The notes under the pieces were generated by a model. That model saw only the letters and a program-made list of their open reading frames with translations, searched no databases and was not told the DNA's origin. This document shows positions 15,792 through 23,886 of a stretch of DNA of 32,065 nt, in pieces (within the stretch, counting starts at the first letter, position 1; each line of letters starts with the position of its first letter). This DNA is from Desulfobulbus rhabdoformis (GTDB taxonomy: Bacteria > Desulfobacterota > Desulfobulbia > Desulfobulbales > Desulfobulbaceae): positions 1 through 32,065 of the forward strand of contig NZ_JAFFQA010000051.1 in NCBI RefSeq assembly GCF_016919065.1, given 5' to 3'. The position numbers and the translations under genes were made by a program.

Positions 15792-15803
15792 GTTGCGTGC
15801 AAC
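15792..15803. promoter_or_regulatory. GTTGC-NN-GCAAC palindrome, copy 2 (enhancer site)
   Basis: GTTGCGTGCAAC lies between the stop codon of the NtrC-type regulator gene and the SPFH1 promoter. Including the flanking bases the palindrome is CGTTGC-GT-GCAACG. Its position, about 128 bp upstream of the predicted sigma-54 transcription start, is typical of an enhancer-binding protein site. Confidence 0.65.
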
Positions 15804-15807
15804 GATA

Positions 15808-17514
15808 TTAGAACAGATGAGGATCTTCGGTAAGATTGAATTTTTTAATCCTCCTGTAGAGGGTGACCCGGTCAATCCCCAATAAACGGGCTGCTTTTGC
15901 TTTGTTCCATGCGGTTTTCTTTAAGGCATCAAGAGTTTCCTGAGCAACGATGTCGGATGTTCTATGGGGAGAACGGCGCACTCCTGGTATCTGACTAAAT
16001 TCATGAGGCAAATGATCGAGCACGATAATGTTTTGGTTACACAGGACAAAGGCATGTTCCATGGTGTGCTCCAGTTCGCGTACATTGCCCGGCCAGCGGT
16101 ATTTATTGAAAACCTTCAAAACGTCAGCGGAAATGGCTTCGATGTTTTTCTTGAATTTTAGGTTGAATTTTTGGCGAAAATGTTCAACCAGCAGAGGGAG
16201 ATCTCCAAGCCTTTCTCGCAACGGCGGTAAACGAATCTCAACGACCTTGAGCCGGTAATACAGATCTTCTCGTAACTCGCCCCGGCTGACCTTCTCTTGG
16301 AGATTTCTATTGGTTGCCGCGATCAAGCGTACGTTCACTTTGGTGGAGGTTGAACTGCCAACGCGCTCAAAGGTATTTTCCTCAAGCACGCGCAGCAGTT
16401 TTATTTGTATGGGGGGTGTGACTTCACCTATTTCATCGAAAAATATAGTACCTTCATCCGCCCTGTCGAAACGGCCTTCGTTGTCCCTGATGGCACCGGT
16501 GAACGCTCCCTTTACATGCCCGAAGAGCTCAGCCTCAAGCAGATGTTCGGGTAGTGCCGAACAGTTCACTTTAACCAGCGGTTTCTGGCTGCGGTCGCCG
16601 GCAAAGTGCAAGGCTTCGGCCACCAACTCTTTGCCCGTTCCGCTTTCTCCTGTGATGAGAACCGTGGTTTGTACATTGGCCAAGGCTTTGATCAGGGAGT
16701 ACACCTGCTGCATTGGCTCGCTCTTGCCGACAATGCGGTGAAACTGCTGGTGTTCTTTAAGTGTGTTTTCAAGGTAAACCACATGGGTCTCGTCATGAAC
16801 CACCATGACCACTCCGGATGCTGTCCCCTGCGGATCAAGGAGAGGCGAAGTCTGCAGACTGATTATCCGTGTTGCTTTGCCCCCCTGCTTGCATTCGATA
16901 CGTCTGGCCTCAATTGGGGTGCTTGAACGCAAAGCCTGATCAAGAATTTCGCTGCAGCTGCCCTTACATCGGTTGGCAATGTCGCTGAAAGGCTGACCTA
17001 TATCATCTTGCCTAGCCCCACAGAGGTGCATAGCAGCCTCATTGAGCGCAATCACCGCCAACTGTTGGTCAACGGTTATGATTGCATCGTTAACGCTCCT
17101 GAATATTGCCTCGAGATTGGCCCGGTATCGTTCTTTTTCTTCGTGAACATCCTTAAATTTCAATGCTACTCTGGTGGCATACAGCAATGATTCCTGATTG
17201 ACTGGTTTGGGAATATAATCAAAGGCACCAAGGCGAAGGGCCTCGGACGCAGTTTCCACACCTGGATCACCGGTGATCATAATGACCGGGCAGCTGAGGC
17301 CTCTGCTCTTGATCGTCCGCAAAACCTCGATTCCTGTTCCATCCTCTAAAATGATATCGGCAAAAACTACATCAAAGCTCGATTCCTCCAGTTCGGTCAA
17401 GGCTTCGGTACAGCTTGCGACTGTCGTGACGAGATGTCCAGCCGCCTTGAGGAATCGTTCGAAGGTAAATCTGATCGATTCCTCATCATCAATGATCAGA
17501 ATTCTTGCGCTCAT
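15808..17514 (-). CDS. NtrC-family sigma-54-dependent response regulator with PAS
   Basis: A cytoplasmic transcription activator of 568 residues. The receiver domain (1-120) has D9/D10, phosphoacceptor D53 and K103. A PAS domain (about 128-245) follows. The AAA+ domain (about 260-490) has Walker A GESGTGKE (289-296), the sigma-54 contact loop GAFTGA (336-341) and the Walker B region IFFDE (357-361). A Fis-type helix-turn-helix ends the protein (about 525-560, NKAKAARLLGIDRVTLYRRI). All motifs are intact, so it should open sigma-54 promoters. ATG 17514 overlaps the TGA of the histidine kinase gene by 4 bp, marking a cognate pair. The gene ends 5 bp before a GTTGC-NN-GCAAC palindrome and upstream of the SPFH/FtsH operon, which suggests that operon is a target; that step is inference. 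A PAS domain inside an NtrC-type regulator allows a second input besides phosphorylation. Confidence 0.94.
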   Translation of the reverse strand: MSARILIIDDEESIRFTFERFLKAAGHLVTTVASCTEALTELEESSFDVVFADIILEDGTGIEVLRTIKSRGLSCPVIMITGDPGVETASEALRLGAFDYIPKPVNQESLLYATRVALKFKDVHEEKERYRANLEAIFRSVNDAIITVDQQLAVIALNEAAMHLCGARQDDIGQPFSDIANRCKGSCSEILDQALRSSTPIEARRIECKQGGKATRIISLQTSPLLDPQGTASGVVMVVHDETHVVYLENTLKEHQQFHRIVGKSEPMQQVYSLIKALANVQTTVLITGESGTGKELVAEALHFAGDRSQKPLVKVNCSALPEHLLEAELFGHVKGAFTGAIRDNEGRFDRADEGTIFFDEIGEVTPPIQIKLLRVLEENTFERVGSSTSTKVNVRLIAATNRNLQEKVSRGELREDLYYRLKVVEIRLPPLRERLGDLPLLVEHFRQKFNLKFKKNIEAISADVLKVFNKYRWPGNVRELEHTMEHAFVLCNQNIIVLDHLPHEFSQIPGVRRSPHRTSDIVAQETLDALKKTAWNKAKAARLLGIDRVTLYRRIKKFNLTEDPHLF

Positions 17515-19241
17515 GCCCCGACCTCTGTTTTGGTTTGATAAACCGGTAATACAACAATAACCCTGGTAAAATCCCCTTTGACGCTTTCAAAGATGAGTTG
17601 GCCGTCATGATCCGAAATAATTTTTTGGGTGATGTTTAATCCTAATCCTGTTCCTTTGCCGAACGGTTTGGTTGAAAAAAACGGCTTAGTCAGCATAGGC
17701 AATTCATGCTCGGCAATGCCAACTCCTTGGTCGTGAAAGATGATACACACACAAGGGCGATCACGGATCGTCAAGGCCTTACCCGTGATTTCAAGGCGTT
17801 TGTTTTCGTGTCGTTCCAAATATTTTTCATTCAAGGCATACCGCGCATTGTTGATGATGTTGATGAAAACCTGCTGAATCTGATGAAAATTTGCTTCGAT
17901 CGGGGGGAAGTCATCATCCAAGCATATTTTGAGGGAGATGCCCTCTTTGCGGATTTGCGCTTGGGTAAGAACAATGGATTCGGCGAGAACATCGGGAATG
18001 CTGGTACATCTTTTTTTTTGGCGTCTCTCCTGTTGCGCAAAGGAAAGCAGGGATTTGACGATCCGTCCGACACGCTCTCCTTCCTTGACAATGCGCGAGC
18101 CAATGTTTTGCTCCATGCTCTCAGGACTGCATTCGTTGAGTAGTATTTGGCCGTAGTTGATAATACCAGTAATGGGGTTGTTGATTTCATGTGCCACGCC
18201 AGCTGCTAATTCGCCCAGAGAAGCTAGATGCCCCGCCTGAATGGCCTCTGCCTGCAGGGCTATTTTCTCGGTAATATCGCTCACCAGCAGAAGTACACTA
18301 CTGACGGTTTTCGCCTCCACTATCGGGAAGGCCCTGATATCGAGCACGGAGCCATTATACGTGGTCACTGCGACTTCATTTTTTGCAGAATGGAAACATT
18401 GTGTTATCGGGCACTCTTTGGCGAGCACGGCATGCTCATGCAACAGCTTGTAGCAGTATTGCTCCGCCGCATTGGAAGATGTCCTTTGCCGCTCCAAGGT
18501 TTTGTCACTGTTCATCCAGAGTATTTTCTTTTCTGGGGAAAGGAGGATCAGGGTGTCACTGATTGCATAGAGTAGCGTCTGGAATTCCTTGGAGAGCTTC
18601 CTGAATTTTCTTTCGCTTTCACTGAGTTCAAGCGTGCGCGTTGCAACACGATGTTCCAGTTTACTCTGTAATGCACGCAGTTCGTTCTCGACTACCTTCT
18701 TGTCCGACATGTCGGTGATTGAAGTCCGGCAAAGTAATCTGCCGTCCGCATATTGGCAACGAACACTGTTGCACTGAACATGCAGGTCAGGGCCGTTTCG
18801 TTGTTCCATTCTCAGATTGCAGACCTGCCGTTCGGGGCTCTTGAAAACCTGGTCAAGGTGGGCCCAAACGGCAGGTCTATCGTGGGCAACGACAAACAAT
18901 ACCAAGGCCGAGTTGATTAAACTCTTTCGCTCAGTGTCAAGCTTCCTGGCAATGGTGAGATTGGCTTCCACTATTCGCCCTTTTGGAGTTAATGTGACGT
19001 AGCCGACCGGGGCAAATTCAAAAAGATCCGTATACTTTTCCAGCGACTCACCAAGTTTCTCCTGAGTCGCCCTGAGTTCCTCGTTTTGCATCTCCAGTTC
19101 AATCTGATGCACTTGCAATTCATGAACAATTTGCTGAATTTCCAGCTCATTCATATTCTGGGAAGGAAGATCCTTTTTTCGATCCTCTGCAAGTCGGCGC
19201 AACTCGTAAAATCGATCCTGGCCTGATGAGTGTTCAGTCAT
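17511..19241 (-). CDS. PAS-domain sensor histidine kinase
   Basis: Partner of the downstream regulator. The 576-residue protein has no transmembrane helix or signal peptide, so it should sense from the cytoplasm. It has an N-terminal coiled coil (about 30-70), PAS 1 (about 71-180) and a second coiled coil (about 185-220). PAS 2 (about 220-328) carries a cysteine pattern, C263-Y-K-L-L-H then C277-P-I-T-Q-C282. Then come the dimerisation/phosphoacceptor helix with AAGVAHEINNP (H351) and the ATPase domain with N465-N-A-R (N box), DQGVGI (504-509) and GKGTGLGLN (528-536). ATG 19241 has only a weak GAGAG-like ribosome-binding site. The cysteine motif is a common variant in PAS sensors and could report redox state or bind a metal or heme; which one cannot be told from the sequence. 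Confidence 0.93.
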   Translation of the reverse strand: MTEHSSGQDRFYELRRLAEDRKKDLPSQNMNELEIQQIVHELQVHQIELEMQNEELRATQEKLGESLEKYTDLFEFAPVGYVTLTPKGRIVEANLTIARKLDTERKSLINSALVLFVVAHDRPAVWAHLDQVFKSPERQVCNLRMEQRNGPDLHVQCNSVRCQYADGRLLCRTSITDMSDKKVVENELRALQSKLEHRVATRTLELSESERKFRKLSKEFQTLLYAISDTLILLSPEKKILWMNSDKTLERQRTSSNAAEQYCYKLLHEHAVLAKECPITQCFHSAKNEVAVTTYNGSVLDIRAFPIVEAKTVSSVLLLVSDITEKIALQAEAIQAGHLASLGELAAGVAHEINNPITGIINYGQILLNECSPESMEQNIGSRIVKEGERVGRIVKSLLSFAQQERRQKKRCTSIPDVLAESIVLTQAQIRKEGISLKICLDDDFPPIEANFHQIQQVFINIINNARYALNEKYLERHENKRLEITGKALTIRDRPCVCIIFHDQGVGIAEHELPMLTKPFFSTKPFGKGTGLGLNITQKIISDHDGQLIFESVKGDFTRVIVVLPVYQTKTEVGA

Positions 19242-19625
19242 ATCTGTACTCTCAGTCTCAATCCATTACGATTGGTATTTTTTGTATGGGCGACTGGCTT
19301 TAAAAGACAGACTGCCGTTTCTTTGCAGCAAATTGCCGAATGCATATACTTAGAGGATAACATGTTGCGCAATGGTGCGCGAAACACTTCTGTTACATTC
19401 AACGCTATTTTTCGGATGGTATAATCGAAAGACGACGATATTTTTGGGTATAATTACAAAAAAACACAGAAGTTAATTTGAAATATGCAAGTCATCTTTC
19501 AACAAGGCATTGATCTTGCTTTTAGCAATATAAGTGAAATAAATGCATAGGCCTACACCTCAGGAAATTTTTTTAAAAATTCGCTGTCCAGTTTTTTTAT
19601 TTCGGTCCTTGTAGGAATACAAATT
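19242..19625. other. Intergenic region upstream of the sensor kinase
   Basis: About 380 bp without a supported gene. It holds two direct copies of GGTATAAT (TATAAT boxes at 19420-19425 and 19449-19454), which could serve as -10 elements for plus-strand transcription, but no convincing -35 partner. TGTTGCGCAATG (about 19364-19375) resembles half of the GTTGC-NN-GCAAC motif but lacks the two-base spacer. No sigma-54 promoter facing the kinase gene was found. Confidence 0.4.
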
Positions 19626-19895
19626 CCTCTAACACTCTATCAACGCGTGATGAGGCTCTTTCAGACGTATCGGCCGTTGCAGGTGGGGGAGTTTCACCTC
19701 CAGCCCGGCTATATTGGAGCATTGTTTAAGGCGATCCTTTTCTTGGGCGTGTTGGGGCGGGAAAGATTGTATTTCTGGAAACTATTTTTCTGGTCACTTT
19801 TCAGAAAACCGCGACTTTTTCCTCTTGCCATAACATATGCCATCTATGGATTCCACTTCAGGAAGGTGGCGGAGCAGATCATACGGAACGGATAA
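19626..19895 (+). pseudogene. C-terminal remnant of a DUF4070-type B12-binding radical SAM protein
   Basis: The frame reads TLYQRVMRLFQTYRP and ends FWSLFRKPRLFPLAITYAIYGFHFRKV. This is the style of the extreme C-terminus of cobalamin-binding radical SAM proteins with a DUF4070 domain. The B12-binding and CxxxCxxC radical SAM parts, several hundred residues, are missing: upstream the frame is open only to a TAG at 19548-19550 and the extra residues show no radical SAM character. A GTG/ATG pair at 19647/19650 could start an 81-82-residue product but has no ribosome-binding site. I read it as a gene relic. The family assignment is from memory of the motif and would need a profile search. Confidence 0.6.
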
Positions 19896-20027
19896 GAGGG
19901 GAAGAGAGGTGGCAAGAAAGGGATGCCCGAGAGTGTCTGAAGAACATGACAAGGAAAAGGACACTGCCTCAGTTTTCAGGGGCAGAGTTCTGAGCGTTCT
20001 TTCTGATTATTCAGTATTTTATCGGAA

Positions 20028-20042
20028 GCCCCAAAGTGGGGC
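20028..20042. promoter_or_regulatory. Hairpin GCCCCA-AAG-TGGGGC in the cold-shock gene leader
   Basis: Perfect 6-bp arms with a 3-base loop lie about 50 bases before the cold-shock start codon. A second small hairpin (GTGTG / CACAC, about 20055-20071) follows. Leader structures are common in cold-shock mRNAs, where they control translation with temperature; that function is inferred here. Confidence 0.3.
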
Positions 20043-20093
20043 AACCACCCTAATGTGTGGCGTAATCACACAACGACAAAAGGAGCAATTGGA

Positions 20094-20294
20094 ATGGCTG
20101 AAGGAATTGTAAAATGGTTTAATGATTCTAAGGGATTTGGATTTATCGAGCAGGAAGGGGGCAAGGACGTTTTTGTGCATCATTCCGCTATCCAGGCAGA
20201 GGGCTTTAAATCACTCCAGGAGGGTGGTCGCGTAAAGTTCGATGTGGAAGAAGGCGTCAAGGGCCCATCAGCAAAAAATGTAGTTAAGTGCTGA
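20094..20294 (+). CDS. Cold-shock protein, CspA family
   Basis: A 66-residue single cold-shock domain, the standard length. It binds single-stranded RNA and DNA and acts as an RNA chaperone that melts secondary structure. RNP1 reads KGFGFI and RNP2 VFVHHS, with the aromatic binding surface intact. The start MAEGIVKWFND at ATG 20094 has AAGGAG 9 bases upstream; 13 more residues could be read from a GTG at 20055 but are not part of the fold. It stands alone, followed by a 10-bp hairpin and, about 125 bp on, an intrinsic terminator. Because Csp paralogs are so alike, the specific member (cspA, cspC and so on) cannot be named. Confidence 0.95.
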   Translation: MAEGIVKWFNDSKGFGFIEQEGGKDVFVHHSAIQAEGFKSLQEGGRVKFDVEEGVKGPSAKNVVKC

Positions 20295-20306
20295 GCCCCG
20301 GAAGTT

Positions 20307-20336
20307 GTCGTTTTCGTGGAAAGCCTCGAGAACGAC
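20307..20336 (+). terminator. 10-bp stem-loop after the cold-shock gene
   Basis: GTCGTTTTCG and CGAGAACGAC pair (one G-U) around a 10-base loop, starting 13 bases after the stop codon and followed by GTTTT. The U run is short, so it may be a weak terminator or a stabilising 3' hairpin. Confidence 0.4.
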
Positions 20337-20420
20337 GTTTTGAGCTTCGCAAATTACTGAACACACGATAAAAAGTGCACCTTTTTTGACTTATTACGAG
20401 GCTATCAAATTGAGTGTCAC

Positions 20421-20450
20421 AAAAAACCCGTTTCATGCGGGTTTTTTTTT
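20421..20450 (+). terminator. Rho-independent terminator
   Basis: AAAAAACCCG, a 7-base loop, CGGGTTTTTTTTTT. A GC stem extended by A-T pairs is followed by a long T run. It would end the cold-shock transcript; the A run before the stem means it could also work on the other strand. Confidence 0.8.
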
Positions 20451-20600
20451 GTTCATTTTTACCGGCGCTCATCTTTCACCTCAAATGGATGAACTCCGCC
20501 TGCCCCTTCTGTATCAAGCCTCTTGGTCTATTTGCATCAACTCAAGTTTCCTTGAGTTGGCTTGAACTGTAACTATTGACCTGAATATTCACGCAACGTT

Positions 20601-20618
20601 TGTGTTGCTAGCAACACA
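20601..20618. promoter_or_regulatory. GTTGC-NN-GCAAC palindrome, copy 3 (18 bp, enhancer site)
   Basis: TGTGTTGC-TA-GCAACACA is a perfect 18-bp palindrome around the shared core at 20604-20615. The core centre lies 117.5 bp upstream of the -12 cytosine of the sigma-54 promoter at 20713-20728, nearly identical to the spacing at copy 2. Confidence 0.7.
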
Positions 20619-20712
20619 TACTCTTGTCTATTTACCTCTCAGCTGAGTAACATTGACACGATAATTATCTATAATAACTAAAAATACAAGAATGAACAAG
20701 GCGCCTTGTACT

Positions 20713-20728
20713 AGGTATCCAACTTGCT
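20713..20728 (+). promoter_or_regulatory. Predicted sigma-54 promoter of the small periplasmic protein gene
   Basis: AGGTATCCAACTTGCT has GG at 20714-20715 and GC at 20726-20727 with the strict N10 spacing and a perfect TTGCT -12 element; the -24 half is weaker. Transcription would start near 20739. Confidence 0.6.
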
Positions 20729-20962
20729 ATAAGAAGATCGTAGATAAGCATCTCGCCGTATCAGCCATCGCCTCTTTGTTCCAGCAAACTTTCTTTTTTA
20801 TGATGATTTATCATAAACCAAGGGGGATTCAATAGGCAACGGTCTTGTGGTGAAGGGTACCAATCAGGATTTAATGCGTTTTGCCACTTTACTTACAGAT
20901 GGCTGAACGCGGGAGTGACAGAAAATAAGATACATCAACAAATCAATCAAGAGGAATTCATC

Positions 20963-21313
20963 ATGAAATGTAAGCTCGTTGTCTTGTTCTCCGTGATAAT
21001 CACCTTATCCCTGCCCGCATGGTTTGAAGGGGAAGCTGCTCAGGCCTCAAATCAAGAGATAAGGGGAAATCAGGAACAACCGTTCTATGGGAGCCAGCTA
21101 ATGACCCAGGATGAGCGGCTCGAATATCACAGGCAAATGCGTGAGACAAAAACAGCTAAAGAACGAGAATTGCTCCGCAAAGAACACCATCAACGAATGC
21201 AAGATCGGGCTGCGATCCGTGGCGTCACGTTACCCGAAGAACCTCCGGCCAGGGGAGGCGGCATGGGGAAAGGAGGTGGGATGATGATGAATCGTGGTAG
21301 TGGTAGTCGTTGA
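20963..21313 (+). CDS. Small periplasmic protein with a glycine/methionine-rich tail
   Basis: A protein of 116 residues. An N-terminal signal peptide (MKCKLVVLFSVIITLSLPAW, cleavage probably near EAAQA) is followed by a charged helical core with the pattern LMTQDERLEYHRQMRETK and ERELLRKEHHQRMQDRA, then LPEEPP and a tail rich in GGGM. This pattern recurs in uncharacterised small periplasmic proteins of proteobacteria; the helical His/Met/Arg-rich core recalls CpxP/Spy-like chaperones, but this is not shown. ATG 20963 has GAGGAA about 6 bases upstream; 16 residues before it in the same frame would bury the signal peptide and are rejected. It stands alone behind a sigma-54 promoter and a GTTGC-NN-GCAAC site, which suggests an envelope stress function. 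Confidence 0.82.
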   Translation: MKCKLVVLFSVIITLSLPAWFEGEAAQASNQEIRGNQEQPFYGSQLMTQDERLEYHRQMRETKTAKERELLRKEHHQRMQDRAAIRGVTLPEEPPARGGGMGKGGGMMMNRGSGSR

Positions 21314-21641
21314 TTTTTTTCATACGAGTTATACGAGAGTGCCCCCCTGTGTTGAGTCATGGGGATCCAGTGCATTCAAAGCGATGCATACTCCGTTCTT
21401 GCAATAGTAAAGGCTCCTCTCCTCCAAAAAACCTCGGTTTCAGGAGTTTCTCCGTATTTTTTTTAACAAGGGTAAGAGAGGGCTGCTCGTTATGGCATTG
21501 CAAGTTTCCTAAGCAAGGACTTCCGAATCAATTCAAAAGGAGAATAGAAGCATTGCAGGCGCAGCATTCTTGAGAATGAGTGGCTGCAGCTGAATTAGTC
21601 GTTAATCAGATCCCTGTAGTCTTTCAAGGAGTATCTCTGTC
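21314..21641. other. Intergenic region before the GGDEF-EAL gene
   Basis: About 330 bp. GGAG-ttt-CTCC followed by eight T (21443-21464) could be a weak intrinsic terminator for the upstream gene. The rest shows no recognisable gene, and no clear promoter for the downstream gene was identified. Confidence 0.35.
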
Positions 21642-23750
21642 ATGACCAATCGTGTGCTGATTATAACAGGTGATGCCGGTGACGCCAAAGTGTTGAAGGC
21701 GGTATTAAGCGCCGCAGAGAGTGGAGAATACATCGTCGAATGGGTTAGGCAACTCTCCGAGGGGCTTAAACGATTGCTCGCTGGCGATATCGATCTGATA
21801 GTTGCTGATTTAGCCTTGTCCGACAGCCAGGGGATTGCAACCTTTGAAAGGCTGTACGCCAGCGCTCCGCACGCACCGATAGTTATACTTACTGCGCCGG
21901 ATCAAGAATCTTTAACGTCGACAGCGATTCAACAAGGTGCCCAGGGGTATTTATCGAAAGGCAATCTGGCTCCCCCCCTTGTGCCACAATACTTACAAAA
22001 TCTTATCCGCCGTAAGTCTCTCGAAGAAACCTACTATCTGGAAAAAACCCGGGCTGAAATAACGCTCAATTCAATCAACGACGCGGTTATCGGCACCGAT
22101 ATGTTGGGTAATGTTGAGTACCTCAATATTGCCGCCGAAACCTTGACCGGCTGGTCAAGGGAAGCGGCACGTGGGCGCCCCGTCGGCACGGTGATGCGCA
22201 TTCTTGATGGCACAACACGCGAACCGAAACCTAACCCGATAGATTTGGTGTTGCGTCACAACAAAACGATGGCCTTGACAACAGGAACAATTCTAATTTG
22301 TCGCGATGGTCATGAAGCTGCCATCGAAGATTCCGTTGCCCCGATCCATGATTGGGATGGAAAAATGACTGGTGCTGTGATCGTTTTCCACGATATTACC
22401 GTCGCTCAGTCGCTGGCTTTGAAAATGGCCCATTTGGCGCAGCACGATTTCTTAACCAATTTGCCGAATCGTATCCTGTTGAATGACCGCATTGAGCAAG
22501 CGATCTCGCGCACAAAGCGCCAAGGAACCCGACTCGCGGTTCTGTTTTTAGACTTGGATAGCTTTAAACATATTAACGATTCATTCGGCCATTCGGCCGG
22601 TGATATGTTGCTCCAATCCGTTGCTGATCGTTTGTGCGCCTGCGTTCGAGGCTCTGATACGGTGAGCCGGCAGGGGGGCGATGAATTTGTGATTCTGGTG
22701 ACGGAGGATAGATATGTGGAAAATGCTGCCTTGATCGCCGACAAAATTCTCTCCGCGATGGCTGCTCCACATTTCATTGCCGAACAAGAGTTGTATGTGA
22801 GCACCAGCATCGGCATTAGTGTGTACCCAGAAGACGGTCAGGACGCGGAAACACTGATCCAAAATGCCGACACTGCCATGTATAATGCCAAGGAAAAAGG
22901 GCGAAACAATTATCAATATTTTAAGCGCGAAATGAATGCTCGCGTGGTTGAGCGCCAAACTCTCGAAACTCAGTTGCGGCAGGCATTGCACCGCCAGGAA
23001 TTCGTGTTGCATTACCAATCCATAGTTAACCTGGAAACCAGCGTAATTACCGGTGTTGAGGCCCTGCTGCGTTGGCAGCATCCGCAATGGGGCTTGACCT
23101 TGCCCGGTCGATTCCTCCCGGTTGCAGAGAGCAGTGGCATGATGGTGCAGCTCGGCCGGTGGGTATTGCGGGAAGCGTGCCTGCAGGCCAAACGTTGGTA
23201 CGATGTAGGGCTCTTGCTCAATGCGATTTCAGTCAACATTTCGGCATCGGAATTTTGTGCACAAGGTTTTTTGCAGGACGTACGGATGATCTTGTCTGAA
23301 ATCGGCCTTGCCCCACGTTGCTTGCAACTGGAAATTACCGAAAACATGTTGATGCGTGATGTTGAAAACAGCAGTGCACGTCTGGATAAGCTTAAGGAGA
23401 TGGGGATTCAGGTGGCGGTGGATGATTTTGGCGCCGGCTTTTCTAATCTAAGTTATCTGGCGAGGTTGCCGATTGATGTCCTTAAAATTGCACCAGCCTT
23501 CGTGCATGATATCGGTTTAACCACGAGTAACAACGGACTCAGCAGCCTTGCCAGTGCGGTCATTGCTATGGCCGTCGGTTTTGAGAAATTAGTGGTGGCA
23601 GAAGGCGTTGAAGATCACTTGCAGTGGGCTTTCCTCAAAGTGAAACATTGTGACGAAGGGCAAGGGTACCTGTTTAGCAGACCGATGGCTGCCGCCCCCT
23701 TCACCTTATTGCTCTCAGAAGGCATCCCAACACCTTTTTTTCATGTTTAA
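21642..23750 (+). CDS. REC-PAS-GGDEF-EAL cyclic-di-GMP signalling protein
   Basis: A 702-residue cytoplasmic protein that may make and break the second messenger c-di-GMP. The receiver domain (1-125) has D56 as likely phosphoacceptor and K106, but the usual acidic pair is altered (GDAGD). PAS lies at about 135-255. In GGDEF (about 262-425) the active motif GGDEF at 345-349 is intact, preceded by the inhibitory I-site RGSD (336-339). In EAL (about 440-690), E473-A-L, N532, E565, D594-D595, K615, E654 and Q674 are all in place, so phosphodiesterase activity is expected. ATG 21642 has AAGGAG 10 bases upstream. Both catalytic halves look active, so the sensor domains must set the direction. A histidine kinase partner is not adjacent on this strand. 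Confidence 0.93.
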   Translation: MTNRVLIITGDAGDAKVLKAVLSAAESGEYIVEWVRQLSEGLKRLLAGDIDLIVADLALSDSQGIATFERLYASAPHAPIVILTAPDQESLTSTAIQQGAQGYLSKGNLAPPLVPQYLQNLIRRKSLEETYYLEKTRAEITLNSINDAVIGTDMLGNVEYLNIAAETLTGWSREAARGRPVGTVMRILDGTTREPKPNPIDLVLRHNKTMALTTGTILICRDGHEAAIEDSVAPIHDWDGKMTGAVIVFHDITVAQSLALKMAHLAQHDFLTNLPNRILLNDRIEQAISRTKRQGTRLAVLFLDLDSFKHINDSFGHSAGDMLLQSVADRLCACVRGSDTVSRQGGDEFVILVTEDRYVENAALIADKILSAMAAPHFIAEQELYVSTSIGISVYPEDGQDAETLIQNADTAMYNAKEKGRNNYQYFKREMNARVVERQTLETQLRQALHRQEFVLHYQSIVNLETSVITGVEALLRWQHPQWGLTLPGRFLPVAESSGMMVQLGRWVLREACLQAKRWYDVGLLLNAISVNISASEFCAQGFLQDVRMILSEIGLAPRCLQLEITENMLMRDVENSSARLDKLKEMGIQVAVDDFGAGFSNLSYLARLPIDVLKIAPAFVHDIGLTTSNNGLSSLASAVIAMAVGFEKLVVAEGVEDHLQWAFLKVKHCDEGQGYLFSRPMAAAPFTLLLSEGIPTPFFHV

Positions 23751-23886
23751 GAGATGGCGGCCCAGCGGCATCATCATCGGGAAAATGAGAAACGCCGCTC
23801 ACTTGAAGGATGAATCCCGGTACATAGTCGATGCAGACTGCTCTTTGATAAAAAAATTTAAATAAAATGTTAACGGAAGGTAGAGT

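Larger units (their letters stand above)
20473..20962. other. Long leader/control region of the small periplasmic protein gene
   Basis: About 490 bp without a gene. It holds a perfect 9-bp hairpin (CAACTCAAG-tttc-CTTGAGTTG, 20538-20559), an 18-bp palindrome (20601-20618) and a sigma-54 promoter (20713-20728), listed separately, then a 5' untranslated leader of about 220 bases in which no further structure was recognised. Confidence 0.6.
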
